In this document: in pieces, positions 32,703 to 43,200 of the stretch
How the letters are laid out: the number at the start of each line of letters is the position of its first letter
How positions within the stretch are numbered: position 1 is the first letter of the stretch
Virus record (IMG/VR): IMGVR_UViG_3300042505_000752
Location: 1-64,000 of that record
Origin: a virus
Length of the DNA: 64,000 nucleotides
Reading direction: 5' to 3' (one strand)
The notes under the pieces: generated by a model
Told to the model about the DNA's origin: nothing
The model's input: only the letters and a program-made list of their open reading frames with translations
Databases searched by the model: none
Made by a program: the position numbers and the translations under genes

Positions 32703-33046
32703 CTAGTGACCTCTAATTCAAGTTTTATTTTACCTTTTAGTATACGGAATACCCTGCCTTGCGCGTCAATGATTTCAATGTCATATACGCCATCCGAGGT
32801 CATGACAGCGGTATTTGCGGCAAGGATAACCAGAGTAATTGTTCCCGCAACACCACCAAGTGTAATTCCACCATTTTCAGTAGTTAACGATCTGACGACA
32901 GTACTAGAGTCAATTTCTGTTCTAATTTGCATACGAGCGGTAAAACCCGTCAAATCATATATTGAATCATCAGAGTTAGTTATGGTTACAACACGCTCAA
33001 AATGAGCGCCCTGGTCAATTGTAAAGTTATAATTGCCAGCAAGCAC
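32699..33046 (-). CDS. Tail/baseplate beta-sandwich protein, 115 aa
   Basis: GTG 33044-33046 chosen because GGAGG lies 6 bases upstream (MLAGNYNFTIDQGAHFER...). YNFTIDQGA, DLTGFTARMQIRT and a late strand (IEIIDAQGRVFRILKG) resemble phage tail proteins with an immunoglobulin-like or BppU-like fold. First gene of the fibre operon. Confidence 0.65.
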   Translation of the reverse strand: MLAGNYNFTIDQGAHFERVVTITNSDDSIYDLTGFTARMQIRTEIDSSTVVRSLTTENGGITLGGVAGTITLVILAANTAVMTSDGVYDIEIIDAQGRVFRILKGKIKLELEVTR

Positions 33047-33109
33047 ACTAAACCTCCAAAACAATGGCTACAACTAATTCTAGCCCTAAATGCGACAGTT
33101 TTATAGCAT

Positions 33110-33146
33110 ATAAGCAAACGGAGCGGTCAGGAGGGTACCGCTCCGT
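33110..33146 (-). terminator. Intrinsic terminator-like hairpin
   Basis: ACGGAGCGGT and ACCGCTCCGT form a perfect 10-bp stem (33118-33127, 33137-33146), followed on the minus strand by TTTGCTT. It lies after the gene at 33169-33435 and before the fibre operon, so it probably separates those transcripts. The T-run is interrupted, so it may be partly leaky. Confidence 0.6.
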
Positions 33147-33168
33147 TGCTCTCCTTGTCGGGAGGACC

Positions 33169-33435
33169 CTAATCTTCGTCAGAATCTTCGTCTAGGTCAT
33201 CATTATCGCTATAAAAGAATGATGCATCTAATTCCCTAGTCATCATAATTTCCTTGGCGCAATCAAGCATCCCCGCCCCAAGCCAAGTAGTCATCCCATC
33301 GGATGTGCCAAGGTGAAGGTCGCGAGAATCATTATCAAGCACTTCGGCAATAATGATCCAGTTTGTGATCATTTGCTCTGGGAATGCCTCAGATATTAGA
33401 CCCTGTAGATCTTTATCATCGTAAGGATTTCCCAT
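33169..33435 (-). CDS. Acidic hypothetical protein, 88 aa, likely leaderless
   Basis: MGNPYDDKDLQGLISEAFPEQM... ends in DDLDEDSDED. No ribosome site; TAAAAT (33442-33447) lies six bases before ATG, so transcription may start at the A of the start codon. No family recognised. It sits between two hairpin or promoter signals, so it may be a separate transcript. Confidence 0.6.
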   Translation of the reverse strand: MGNPYDDKDLQGLISEAFPEQMITNWIIIAEVLDNDSRDLHLGTSDGMTTWLGAGMLDCAKEIMMTRELDASFFYSDNDDLDEDSDED

Positions 33436-33441
33436 TTATAT

Positions 33442-33447
33442 ATTTTA
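33442..33447 (-). promoter_or_regulatory. -10 element for leaderless gene at 33169
   Basis: TAAAAT with exactly six bases (ATATAA) before the ATG at 33433-33435, the same geometry as the promoter at 12753. No good -35 was found, so the call rests on the -10 and the missing ribosome site. Confidence 0.35.
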
Positions 33448-33523
33448 GCAGTCAAATGAGACTCAAGACTTATGATGCCTCATGCCACATATCCCACCAC
33501 AAATATCATTTACTGTGACTAAG

Positions 33524-33748
33524 TTAAGGCATGTCTGGGAATTCAACAGTGTAGGCTGGTGTCCATGTTTCGGGGAAGTCTCGCAAGGCTTGACGATAAT
33601 TACCCCAAGCAGTCTTATTAGTTGGGGTGTCTGGAATCATCGCCCAGTCGGAGGTAACCAAAAGTGCGTCACGGCGTAGCCTCATTCGTTCTATCAACCA
33701 TTCGTCGGGTGCTTCAGTTTCGTGGGGTGCTAATAGGTTCATGTTCAT
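33524..33748 (-). CDS. Tail-fibre-assembly-like protein, 74 aa
   Basis: ATG 33746-33748 (MNMNLLAPHETEAPDEW...) overlaps the upstream stop as ATGA; a longer frame exists. The end contains RLRRDALLVTSDWAMIPDTP and YRQALRDFPET, which match the common RDxLLxxSDWxxxPD...YRQALRD pattern of phage tail-fibre assembly proteins. Confidence 0.7.
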   Translation of the reverse strand: MNMNLLAPHETEAPDEWLIERMRLRRDALLVTSDWAMIPDTPTNKTAWGNYRQALRDFPETWTPAYTVEFPDMP

Positions 33749-34317
33749 GCCGCCTGATAATACATTGACCAAAAAATGATGTCGGTACTTGCCCATGTAA
33801 ATGGAATTGAATTTGTGATTGGCGATGCTGAAAGATAACTACCTGTCAATGATTGAGAGGCTAACGACGCTATACCTGAAAAGCCCTCAATGTTGCGAAT
33901 CAACCCGACATAATTGACTGAGGCACTCACATCGCGCATATTAACAAAACCGCTATATGTTCCACTAGTGCTTGAAAAGGACGCGTCGCACCCAACGGGC
34001 AAAGTAACTTGTAAACCTGAAGTGTTGATTGATGTTCCTGGTCCCCATACGACACGCCCCCAATAATGCACAAAATCGTTGACACGACAATACTCGGCAG
34101 TCACTACTCCGTCACCAAGTGTCAGACCTGACGGGAAGGTTGGCGTGAACGAAAGGTAATTACCGATCACCGTATTGCCGATTCTTACTTTCGCCTCAAG
34201 TGCCTCAACTGCGTCGTTTAGGTCAGAGTGAGACAATGAATGAGACGGTGAAGTCAATAGGCTTGAAGCCGTTGGATTCGTGAAAGTATCTAAAGATGTG
34301 GGGAATGTGCTAGCCAT
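33745..34317 (-). CDS. Virion structural protein, 190 aa
   Basis: MASTFPTSLDTFTNPTASSLL... SHSLSHSDLNDAVEALEAKVR is a pattern recurring near phage tail genes. Then a beta domain with WGRVVWGPGTSINTSG. It precedes the tail-fibre assembly protein and is probably a fibre or baseplate attachment part. AAAGGA before ATG. Confidence 0.6.
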   Translation of the reverse strand: MASTFPTSLDTFTNPTASSLLTSPSHSLSHSDLNDAVEALEAKVRIGNTVIGNYLSFTPTFPSGLTLGDGVVTAEYCRVNDFVHYWGRVVWGPGTSINTSGLQVTLPVGCDASFSSTSGTYSGFVNMRDVSASVNYVGLIRNIEGFSGIASLASQSLTGSYLSASPITNSIPFTWASTDIIFWSMYYQAA

Positions 34318-34356
34318 TATCTAGTCCTTTTATCCATGCTGTTTTAAAATATTATT

Positions 34357-35613
34357 TTATAGAAGTGTATCATTATAAGTGCCATCTGCATCGTCGTATA
34401 TGTTTGGCGATTCATATGTTGATACTACCGTATGGACATATGTGTAACCCATTGGTCGCGATAATTCGGCAGCACCCAAAACTGATGCGTCTGAACCTAA
34501 GCCAGTTGGAGTTTCGGAATCAAGGGTTTGAATAGTTATGACCCATGGGGAGGCAATTGGGTCTAATAGTATATTTACTGTCTTGGATGCGCTAAGTACA
34601 GTTTGTACTGAAGCAATAATTGCATCTCTAGTACCAGCATTATGCCCTGTTCTTGCAGTAGTAATCTGATTCCGTCGTCCCTGAACATAGTTACTATCTA
34701 CGGGGTTGTATAGTTCAATTTCCTGCCAGATGGTGGTGTCGTCGTTGTCTCCAGCGTCATCTATCGCATTGATAAATGTTGTCCATGTCTGGGGAAAGTT
34801 CCCCCAAGGAGTAGTTCCTCCAGTTGTTTGACTTAATTTAACTCCAACAATTTGAGCAAGCCATGGCAAAAAGTGATCTGAGGCTACTTGAGGCTCAACA
34901 AGATAACTTTTAGTAGAGTCATCATCGGGGTCATATCCAGAGGCTATGTCTAAATATGGGAAAGAATCTAATTGGTCTACCCCTTTTCCTGCATAGGCAA
35001 GACCAATATCCATAATCCTCATTAACGGGAAATTAGGGAAAGTTTGTTCAGAGTCTTTTTCTATAAAAAATGCTGGCATTCTTTGCATGCACATTCGTAA
35101 AAAAAGATTATTTCTTATTGCGTAGATGTTTGTTAATACTGGATGCCCTAAATAAATAGCAGCCTGATTATGATTAGTAATTTCTATTTTTACTGTAAAT
35201 TTAGTTGTACCTTCTGTTGGTTGTACTTTAACTTCTGGACCGCGAATAACTCCCCATGTCAAAGCATTTAAAATTGTAGTAATAGATTGACTTTCACCAT
35301 ACGATGAGGTGATTGTAACAACTACTGTAACTTTAGATTCACAGTAAATGTGACCGTAAAATGTCACATAGTCATTACTGTATACTGACGGTAAAGATAC
35401 ATTACTTCTCGTTAATGTGACAACATTGAGTGAAGAAGGGACAGTTTTTAGCGTGTGATACTGGTCAAAAAATCTAAAAGAAAAATCAACACTTGACGAA
35501 CCACCGATAGTTGTCCATGAGCCGACGCTTGTGTCAAAATAACAATCTTCTACACTCAAAAAGTTTGTACAGTTAGCACTTAGGTTTTCAATAGCCTCTA
35601 AACTTGTAGCCAT
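34357..35613 (-). CDS. Baseplate protein, P2 gpI-like
   Basis: 418 residues. The N-terminal 150 residues look like a carbohydrate-binding-type beta domain (SWTTIGGSSSVDFSFRF). The middle has MDIGLAYAGKGVDQLDSFPY, then SDHFLPWLAQIVGVKL, which resembles the tail protein I family (LPWLAxxL). The end (QTVLSASKTVNILLDP) is a small alpha-beta domain. It would link the baseplate wedge to fibres. It follows the J-like gene, in the expected order. Confidence 0.65.
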   Translation of the reverse strand: MATSLEAIENLSANCTNFLSVEDCYFDTSVGSWTTIGGSSSVDFSFRFFDQYHTLKTVPSSLNVVTLTRSNVSLPSVYSNDYVTFYGHIYCESKVTVVVTITSSYGESQSITTILNALTWGVIRGPEVKVQPTEGTTKFTVKIEITNHNQAAIYLGHPVLTNIYAIRNNLFLRMCMQRMPAFFIEKDSEQTFPNFPLMRIMDIGLAYAGKGVDQLDSFPYLDIASGYDPDDDSTKSYLVEPQVASDHFLPWLAQIVGVKLSQTTGGTTPWGNFPQTWTTFINAIDDAGDNDDTTIWQEIELYNPVDSNYVQGRRNQITTARTGHNAGTRDAIIASVQTVLSASKTVNILLDPIASPWVITIQTLDSETPTGLGSDASVLGAAELSRPMGYTYVHTVVSTYESPNIYDDADGTYNDTLL

Positions 35614-35614
35614 A

Positions 35615-37120
35615 TTAAATACTACTTACCGTTACTGAAGATACTGGTAAAGTTCCTTTATAAACAAAAACAGCATTACCAGATCCATCAATAGATGCTA
35701 GTTCTGTACTATTTGCATTAACGGTCATTGTAAATGAGTCAACATAGTCAACGCCATCAACATTTGCAACATCTGCAATTAATTGATTTTTACGAATTTC
35801 TGTTGTAAATGGGTATTCTAGTGGTGATAAATAGTTTGTAACAAAAGCATCAACCGCAGTCCGTACATCAAGAGATGAATATCCTTCTATTACTGCAATT
35901 GAAATAGATACTGAAATGTAAGCCAAGATTACATCAGTAACATATACCGTTAATCCGCCAACGCAACGAGACCTAATATCATCAGCGACTACACCCTTTT
36001 CTTCCGCGGTCAAACTAGCGCCAGTTGAGTCAGATAAAAATACTGTAACAGCGCCAATTTGGTTAGAACTACTAAATGCAAGGGTGTCAAGAATTTCAAC
36101 TTCTGGAGAATAAGTTGGAGTAGTTAGAATTGTTGTAGCAACCCCAGAATAAACGGCATCGGCAGTAACTGTGCCACTAGTACCTGGGTCGTTGGATACT
36201 GCCCAGATTCCCTCATAGGACGCAATGTTTGTATTTGAAATTCTAATAGTGGAAGCACTGCTCATATTGGGGAGAGACGCGGTAGGGAGTGTATAAATAC
36301 TCCTACCAGTAGTTCCGTATGAAATGGCATGGTAGCCAGTTCCAGTATTAGTAAAACTTGAACGGAGTGTACCTACGCCAACAACCTTACCAAGCGAGTC
36401 TGCTTCTAATTTAATTACCCGAGTTAAGTCGTATGTAGCAACACGATAAGTATCAGAATAATTTGTCAAAATATAATCTGTTGTCTGAGATGCTGTCGCC
36501 AATGAACGACTAAGACTTCCAAGGTATGTTCGTGCACGGGAGAAGAATTCAGCATCTGTTTCGGTTGCTTTGCCTTGGGTCAAATTTCCATTAAATTCTG
36601 CATCAATTAATTTGACAATAGGACTCAAAATTGTTAAAATTGTGCCATCAGCAATAACTGGCTTCACACCCGAGGTAATTGCCTTAATTTGCGTTGAAGC
36701 AGACTGCGTATCACCAGCATCAATAGTGACTGATGCTGTGGTTTCAAAGATATGGAGAATTGACTGATCGTCAGTAATTTCTGTATACCCGACTTGAGTA
36801 CCAGCGGGAATTGTCAATCCTGAATTATCAATTGCAGAGAAAATAACAGCACCTGAAGCAAATGTTGACTCAAGGCGATAAAAGCCCATAACACGAAGCA
36901 TTCCTTCAATTAGGCTATTTGGAAGCCTATTGATTGCCCCCGTAACAACGCCTGAAACATAAGACATCGCTTGGAGCATGGCATCTTCCACTGTTCCAGT
37001 TCGTGGATTAAACTCTGGAAGCGCAATAAGAGCATATTCGCGGGCGAGGGAATATATGTCTGATGGCTGTAAGTCATTAACCGTAAGGTCAATGTATTCA
37101 CTAAAATCTGGTGATGCCAT
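35615..37120 (-). CDS. Baseplate J-like protein
   Basis: 501 residues. The start includes LPEFNPRTGTVEDAMLQAMS; the middle has GFYRLESTFASGAVIFSAIDNSGLTIPAGT, then ETDAEFFSRARTYLGS, a hallmark of baseplate J-like wedge proteins, and finally DIRSRCVGGLTVYVTD and YPFTTEIRKNQLIADVANVDGV. It forms the wedge of a contractile-tail baseplate with the neighbouring gp25-like protein. The start overlaps the upstream stop (TAATG). Confidence 0.88.
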   Translation of the reverse strand: MASPDFSEYIDLTVNDLQPSDIYSLAREYALIALPEFNPRTGTVEDAMLQAMSYVSGVVTGAINRLPNSLIEGMLRVMGFYRLESTFASGAVIFSAIDNSGLTIPAGTQVGYTEITDDQSILHIFETTASVTIDAGDTQSASTQIKAITSGVKPVIADGTILTILSPIVKLIDAEFNGNLTQGKATETDAEFFSRARTYLGSLSRSLATASQTTDYILTNYSDTYRVATYDLTRVIKLEADSLGKVVGVGTLRSSFTNTGTGYHAISYGTTGRSIYTLPTASLPNMSSASTIRISNTNIASYEGIWAVSNDPGTSGTVTADAVYSGVATTILTTPTYSPEVEILDTLAFSSSNQIGAVTVFLSDSTGASLTAEEKGVVADDIRSRCVGGLTVYVTDVILAYISVSISIAVIEGYSSLDVRTAVDAFVTNYLSPLEYPFTTEIRKNQLIADVANVDGVDYVDSFTMTVNANSTELASIDGSGNAVFVYKGTLPVSSVTVSSI

Positions 37121-37419
37121 TATGTATTCCTCTGCCTGAAGCCTAAACCGATTTCAACTACGCCTGATTCGGTTTCTGATATTTGAACATTATCAATCAT
37201 AATTTCTGGAATGAACGCTCCAGCGGTAAACGCCAAATCTCGCGTTAATGCGGCTTGAAATGTAGGGTCTTCAATTCCGTATGTTGGAGTTAATGGCAAT
37301 TCACCAGGGATAATCTGGATTGATAAAGCGAGCAATTGAGCGTAATAGTCATCTGTAAGATCTGTCAATTTTTTGACAGATCCATTATAAAATTGAATTG
37401 GAAAACGAAAAGTATCCAT
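37120..37419 (-). CDS. gp25-like baseplate wedge protein
   Basis: 99 residues. YYAQLLALSIQIIPGELPLTPTYGI and DPTFQAALTRD match the T4 gp25/W family (PGExPLxPxYGIxDP). It joins the wedge to the sheath and J-like protein. No Shine-Dalgarno site; the product is a typical length. Confidence 0.85.
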   Translation of the reverse strand: MDTFRFPIQFYNGSVKKLTDLTDDYYAQLLALSIQIIPGELPLTPTYGIEDPTFQAALTRDLAFTAGAFIPEIMIDNVQISETESGVVEIGLGFRQRNT

Positions 37420-37446
37420 ATGACTATTTTGCCATCTTTTTAGTCA

Positions 37447-37737
37447 TTAGGCAGAACCACCGTGAATTGAAGTAAAAGTATTCAATGTAATCTTACCGAT
37501 AACAACTAACTCGGATTTAGAATTATTCAAAAATGCACAGATAACGGTGTCATTTACTGACGGTATGATTCCAGCCCCAGAGACAACACAGGGACCAAAA
37601 GCGTAACCTGGCGCAACGGCACGAAGTTCAACATATACCTGCGTATCAACAACGCGCCTAACTATCCCATAATGAATCCCGCCTTGAAAAGGTACGGAAA
37701 CAGCCTTATTTCTGGCTGTAAAGTTTGGATTCTGCAT
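37447..37737 (-). CDS. OB-fold spike-base protein (gpV-like)
   Basis: 96 residues. VSVPFQGGIHYGIVRRV... VYVELRAVAPGYAFGPCVVSG then SVNDTVICAFLNNSKSELVVIGKI reads as an OB fold, as in the baseplate V/gp5 N-terminal domain. The needle (beta-helix) part of larger homologues is missing, so the spike tip must be another protein or very short. AAGGAG before ATG. Confidence 0.6.
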   Translation of the reverse strand: MQNPNFTARNKAVSVPFQGGIHYGIVRRVVDTQVYVELRAVAPGYAFGPCVVSGAGIIPSVNDTVICAFLNNSKSELVVIGKITLNTFTSIHGGSA

Positions 37738-37742
37738 AGTTC

Positions 37743-39467
37743 CTACTCCTTAATGAGACCAGGGTAGTTTTGTCCAAATGATCTAGTTGAGTCATATGGT
37801 GGAATCAAAAGTTTTACAACACCTTCTTGGCGAACCGCCTTGTATATAAATGAATTCATGCCACCAGAGTAAGATTTTTTAATTTCATTGTATTTTTTTA
37901 TTTTTTCACTCTTGGTTGGCAAACCATAAATAGTACTTGCTAGTGTTTTTGCCTTGGCTTTCAAAGATTCCTTAGTTATTCCAGCAGCCTGAATCCACTG
38001 TCCATCTATGTAACTATCAATTAAAGTGTTAACCGCCGATGGATAAATCTGTTTAGGACCAAGCAAATTAGTGCCGCCACTTGCACCAGATGAATCAGTT
38101 GGACCTTTTGCTGGAGTTATAGTTGTTACACCAGAAGTAGTGGTAGAAATATACCCTTCTTTAATTTTGGCAAATGCATCAGCAGAAAGCCCTCCAGCAA
38201 CTGCGTATGTTCTCAGGGGAATACTAAACATGAATCCCCATAAAATATTCTCAGCCAAAGTCTTATCCGCGGCTGAAAGTTTTGTAGAAAAAGTTTTAAT
38301 AAGTGACTCAGCATTGGCGGGGTCGCCACCTTCAACTAAGTATTTAGCGGCTTTCATAACTGCATCTTGAATGAGATTTGCATTAGAGCCTCCGTACCTA
38401 TAATTTGCCAAAAAGTCTGTTACATACTTCTTAGAGTCGGTAGCATTAAGTTTTGAAAAATCAGTAGCAAATTTGTTTTCTTCATCAGTATCTGGACCGC
38501 CAATTCCGTTTTCGTCACCATTCCCGCCCGAGTTTGTAGTCTCTTTTTTTGTACCGTCAGTAGAGATATTTTCTTTATTTGGGTCAACTGGTGTGCGGAA
38601 CTGAACTTGGACAGGCTGAAAAGTACCCTCACTAAACTGAACATCACTAATTAAATAAAAGCCATCAAACCCATGCATCCCACCAAGAAAAATAGTCATA
38701 CCAGGCCTGAGTAAAACGCCGTTTGCCCTATCTACGGTCATTGAGCCAGAGGCAGCGCGAACATCATCATCTGAGCGACGCACTGTAGGCATGTCTAGAA
38801 GGACATATTTATCTATTGCTTCTGGAAGAAAATCAACTGTTGGTTCTGGCCAGATAAAAGGAATAAACTTTATATCGCCATAAGCAAACTTAGGGTCTCC
38901 CCATTTGCCAAGAAGCCATTTTTCCGAAGCATAAAAAAGAGTATTGTCAGATACAAAACAAACAAATTCCTGTTCGCCAGCAGCGCTTTGTAAAACACTC
39001 CAAACTGAGTCGTCAGTAGTACCGCTATTGGACTTGACCGTAGCCTGTTTTTTGGCATCTTTTTGCCCAACAAAGTTCATGTTGTATCGCAGTGCCATTC
39101 TTTGAGCAAGGTCATATCCCGAAATGCCGTTGAATGCTTCAGGTCGCTTGTCCCTTTTCATCAACTGAATAGCCTTTGAACGACAATCAAGTTGGTGCTT
39201 TGGATGTATGCCTTCACTTCTTGATGTTTCTACGGCTGCAATTTCAAAAAGCAATCCTTTATAAAAAGCATCTCGCCTAATTTGAAAATAATTAGCCTTA
39301 GCCATTCTGAAATCTGGGTCAATAACGCTTACTGAAACTTCAGATGACCCCGAAATAGTTAAAGAGATATTTAGTTCTGTTAGTGCTTGTACAATGTCCC
39401 TATTGGAAAATGTACCCAAGTCACCAAGACTGAATAAATTTATGTCAATGTTGTCAAAGTACGCCAT
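37743..39467 (-). CDS. Baseplate hub protein (gpD-like)
   Basis: 574 residues. The first 300 (VSVIDPDFRMAKANYFQIRRDAFYK, SGYDLAQRMALRYNMNFVG, FYASEKWLLG) fit the late-control D / gp27-like hub that caps the tail tube. The C-terminal 270 residues are an extra domain with Lys-rich helical parts (AKTLASTIYGLPTKSEKI), of unknown role. It sits between the OB-fold protein and the gene at 39470. Confidence 0.7.
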   Translation of the reverse strand: MAYFDNIDINLFSLGDLGTFSNRDIVQALTELNISLTISGSSEVSVSVIDPDFRMAKANYFQIRRDAFYKGLLFEIAAVETSRSEGIHPKHQLDCRSKAIQLMKRDKRPEAFNGISGYDLAQRMALRYNMNFVGQKDAKKQATVKSNSGTTDDSVWSVLQSAAGEQEFVCFVSDNTLFYASEKWLLGKWGDPKFAYGDIKFIPFIWPEPTVDFLPEAIDKYVLLDMPTVRRSDDDVRAASGSMTVDRANGVLLRPGMTIFLGGMHGFDGFYLISDVQFSEGTFQPVQVQFRTPVDPNKENISTDGTKKETTNSGGNGDENGIGGPDTDEENKFATDFSKLNATDSKKYVTDFLANYRYGGSNANLIQDAVMKAAKYLVEGGDPANAESLIKTFSTKLSAADKTLAENILWGFMFSIPLRTYAVAGGLSADAFAKIKEGYISTTTSGVTTITPAKGPTDSSGASGGTNLLGPKQIYPSAVNTLIDSYIDGQWIQAAGITKESLKAKAKTLASTIYGLPTKSEKIKKYNEIKKSYSGGMNSFIYKAVRQEGVVKLLIPPYDSTRSFGQNYPGLIKE

Positions 39468-39469
39468 TA

Positions 39470-40216
39470 TCAGGTACCAGCATCTATATTGCCTGAAATT
39501 GCCCCACCGTAACTACTACTGTCACGAACAACTGTGTAATCCAAGAAGTCAGGAACTGGGTCTGGGTTGTCTTTTTTAGGAATATTAACAGTTGTGTTGT
39601 AGGTAATTGCAGGTAAATCAGCAACAACAACACTTGGGTTGACATTCTCAACTAATGTCATATTTGCTTCAGCAGCAGTGATCTGATTCTGTTCATTTCT
39701 ACGGATAGAACTAAAATTCAAGTCAGTGATAGACCAAAAAATGTTTTTAGATGCGTCTGTCGTGCCCATCGGATTAGAAATTTGTTTATCCATGTTTGTA
39801 AAAAATACAGGACGAGCAAGGTTTGCCATGTCAAACAATAATTCCAAATCATTATCAACTGATGTAAATAAGCCATCGTTAGGAACTGCAATTAGAAACT
39901 TGATAGACAACTGTCTTGACCTAAATCTACTGAATGCAACAATCGGCATTTTACCAGGACGAGAAATTTCCTGTAACTCTGGTCCAATATTTCCATATTG
40001 AATTTGCTGTGGAGTAAAAGGGAAAGTAAATGAAAGCATTGGTTGATTTTCATTACTTCTTGTTGCATGCATGGTAACGGGAACGGCATTTGCTGTATTC
40101 GTATAAAGAGTTTCAGTTAATGAAAGTCTGTCACGAACAAACCTCTTAACAGTCGTTGAAATAAAACGACGAGAATTGCTAGGTATAATAGATCGTAGGT
40201 CACTATTGGTTGCCAT
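39470..40216 (-). CDS. Baseplate or tail-tube cap protein
   Basis: 248 residues. FTFPFTPQQIQYGNIGPELQEISRPG and ISxxFLIAVPNDGLFTSVDNDLELLF resemble the tail-cap family of contractile systems in which a LysM often follows; no LysM is visible here. Lies next to the tape measure gene, which fits a tail-initiator role. Confidence 0.55.
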   Translation of the reverse strand: MATNSDLRSIIPSNSRRFISTTVKRFVRDRLSLTETLYTNTANAVPVTMHATRSNENQPMLSFTFPFTPQQIQYGNIGPELQEISRPGKMPIVAFSRFRSRQLSIKFLIAVPNDGLFTSVDNDLELLFDMANLARPVFFTNMDKQISNPMGTTDASKNIFWSITDLNFSSIRRNEQNQITAAEANMTLVENVNPSVVVADLPAITYNTTVNIPKKDNPDPVPDFLDYTVVRDSSSYGGAISGNIDAGT

Positions 40217-40218
40217 AT

Positions 40219-43200
40219 TTAGTATCTTTCATTCCTTGAACGCTGAGCGCGCTCAATTTGATACATAACTTCTGAAGCCAGAGCATTGACATCCATATTT
40301 GGAGTGGCATTGATGACTAGATTAACCGTAGAGTTACTGCTTGAGGATGGAGCCATGATTGGAGCACCCATGTACGGAGTAGCCGTATCGCCAACAGGAC
40401 CATTTCCTGGTACGACATGAAGATGGCGGGCACTGCCATTGCCGTGGAATTCTGCAAATCCGCCAGCCTTATTGATTGCCTGACCGTATAGTCCAAGGTT
40501 TTGGCCAACGAGGTCATAGGCTCGTCCAGCGGCGTGATCTGAAGACATAGAGCCAAGAGCATTAGTTCTAAAGCCTGATGTCACTGTACGATTTCCTGCA
40601 ATCTGAGCATCAAATGCGGAGTGCTTACCCATTGTGTTGAGCATATTTCGGCGTGGGCTTGCTGTATCTCCGCCAAGTTCGTCAATAATCATTTGAGCGG
40701 CTGTATCAAACTTTCCTACCGCAGTAGTGAATGTGTCTCCAGAGTCGGTCCACTCAACCATGCCAAGTTGAAGTCCTTCAATTGTGCTTCGTAATTTTTC
40801 TTCATTCGTTGCTTGAAGAGTCAGAGTATTTGCAAATTCAGTATCTTTAAATGCCAATGCTACCTGTTCGTCGGCGGTTAAAGTACTCCCTGGCATAGCA
40901 CCATAAGGCGTAGCGGTTGTTGTTGGTACAAGGAATTCGCCAGAAGTTATCTTGCTAATTATTTCCATATATGCGCCCATGCCCTTTTCGGAAAGGACGC
41001 TATTCAGCATTGCTGTTATATCTTCAACACTTCCAGCCTGCATTCCAACACCAGCAAGACCAGAAACAAGGTTTTCGGCAGCGGCACCAGAAACTGCACC
41101 ACCCATTCCTCCAGTACCAAAGAAAGCATCCACGAGTGCTTGACCTTCGCCTTGGAATAATGAGCCACCAAGACCAGCCAAGACACCAGGTACTGCCTTG
41201 CCATCTTTTAAGCCTGTTGTGGTAAATTGTTTAGCACCTTCAAAACCAATATTGTTATATAAAGTCTGAAATGCCTTAAGTGGGTCTCCACCAGAAGCAA
41301 TTAGTTGTTCTTGTGCTAATGCTTCAAGAAGTGCTGCTTGATCTTCTGTTGTGACCGTACCAGCCAATGCTTTTTCACGGAAGGACCGAGTTACCTCATT
41401 GGCAACCTTGGGAGCATTAAGAATTTCTAAAGTTTTTCTAATGTTACTAACAGCCTCTGAATATGCATCTGTTAGGTAATTTTTTAAGTCATCGCCAAAA
41501 CGCATGGTTGCGATACCAGTAGCGGCAAGAACATCCTGAAGACTTAGAAGTCCATTGCCCAATGAAATCTCTGCGGAGTTTGCTAGTTTTGTAATTTCCT
41601 CGCTTGTCAAACCACTAATTTTACCCAAGTCTGCAAAGCGAGATTCCATCAACTTGAGTCCGCCCTCAAGTGATGCTCTTTGTTCATTCCACTTTTTTGT
41701 TGCTTCTTTAAGTGCGGTGCCACTCTTTATCTGTAGATCAGCCATTTTCTGAGCGTTTGAACCAAATTGATCAAATGCTTTTCGGGCTGTAGCAACATTA
41801 TTCTCGCTCAGAGCAGTATTTATGATCCCCGAATATGCTGTAACAAACTTTTGAGCGGCTTGCTTTGCTTCTTTTTTATACTTGGAATCCTTCATGAATC
41901 CAGTGTATGCACCAACAAGAGAACCAAGAACCGCACCGACTGCAGCGCCGATTGCAGTTCCAAATACTGGGACAATTGAACCAATAGCCGCACCAGTCAA
42001 TGCGCCACCAAGAGCGCCAGTAGTAGCGCCAGTTGCGGTAGCAAGATACCTATTCCCACCAGTCTTTCTGTAGGCATAATCTGATACTTCACTAGCGGCT
42101 GATTGGGTAAGTACTGCCCCACCAACACCAATAGCACCAACGGCACCCATTTTACCAGCAGACATGCCACCGATACCTTTAGGTAACATGCCTGCTAATT
42201 GCAAGCCCGCCGCGCCACCAATAATTGTTCCGCTCACTGAGTCTTTAATAATGTCAGGAGTGTCTCCCATTAAGTAGTTTGCACCAATTCCAGCACCAAT
42301 ACCTATACCGAGTTTGGAAGTAAGCATATTCTTTGCATGCTTTCCTATAAATCCTCTAGCACCTTTTGCCTTCTTTCCGTCCCCAAGTAAAAACATTGGA
42401 GCAGCGGCGGCAAGAAGTCCTAAAGATCCTCCAAACCCTCTTCCTGAAAGACCCTTAATCATAGAACTAACACCACCAACAATTGTTGAGATAATGTTTG
42501 CAAAAATCGTAAGAGTTGGAAGTGCTTCCATAAAAGCAATACGAATAGCACTGAATAACTCAAAAATCTTGGAAATTAGTTTTTCAATAGAGTCACCAAA
42601 CTTTAAAAAACTACTTTCGTTTTTTACAATACTTTCTCCAAATGTTTCAAAGTTCTTCTTAAGACCACTACCAAGCGCCTTGATAATTCCACCAAGGAAC
42701 TTATTAATAATTTTACTAGCAGCACTAAATCTTTGCAGATACGCAGTAAAAGAACCAAAGGCTGATTTTACCTTATCCCAGAATGATGAAAAGCCTTTAA
42801 AGAAACCTTGAGACTTAGGAACATAATCCTGCATCAACTGAACTAAGAATCTTGAAACTGTATCTATACCCTTGACAACATTGTCTAAAAGTCCGCCTTT
42901 TGCGTAGTCGGCAAGGAGAGGACTAATTGCGGTAAAGGTCCGAACCATGATGCGTCGGATTTCTTCAAACGCAACTTGAACGGGTTGAATAAATTGAGCA
43001 CCAAGGTCGCCAAACATGACCTGCATTTGAGTAATAAAGGATTTGAACTGACCCAAGAGTGATCCTTGGACTGCTTGAGAAGCACCAGAGATGCCAGCCT
43101 TTTGCGCAAATTCACCAGACGAGAACATCTTAATGAGTTCTGCACTTGTCATCTTTCCGCCAGCAATCATCTCCTTGTAAGTCTTTTCAAACTCAGGACC

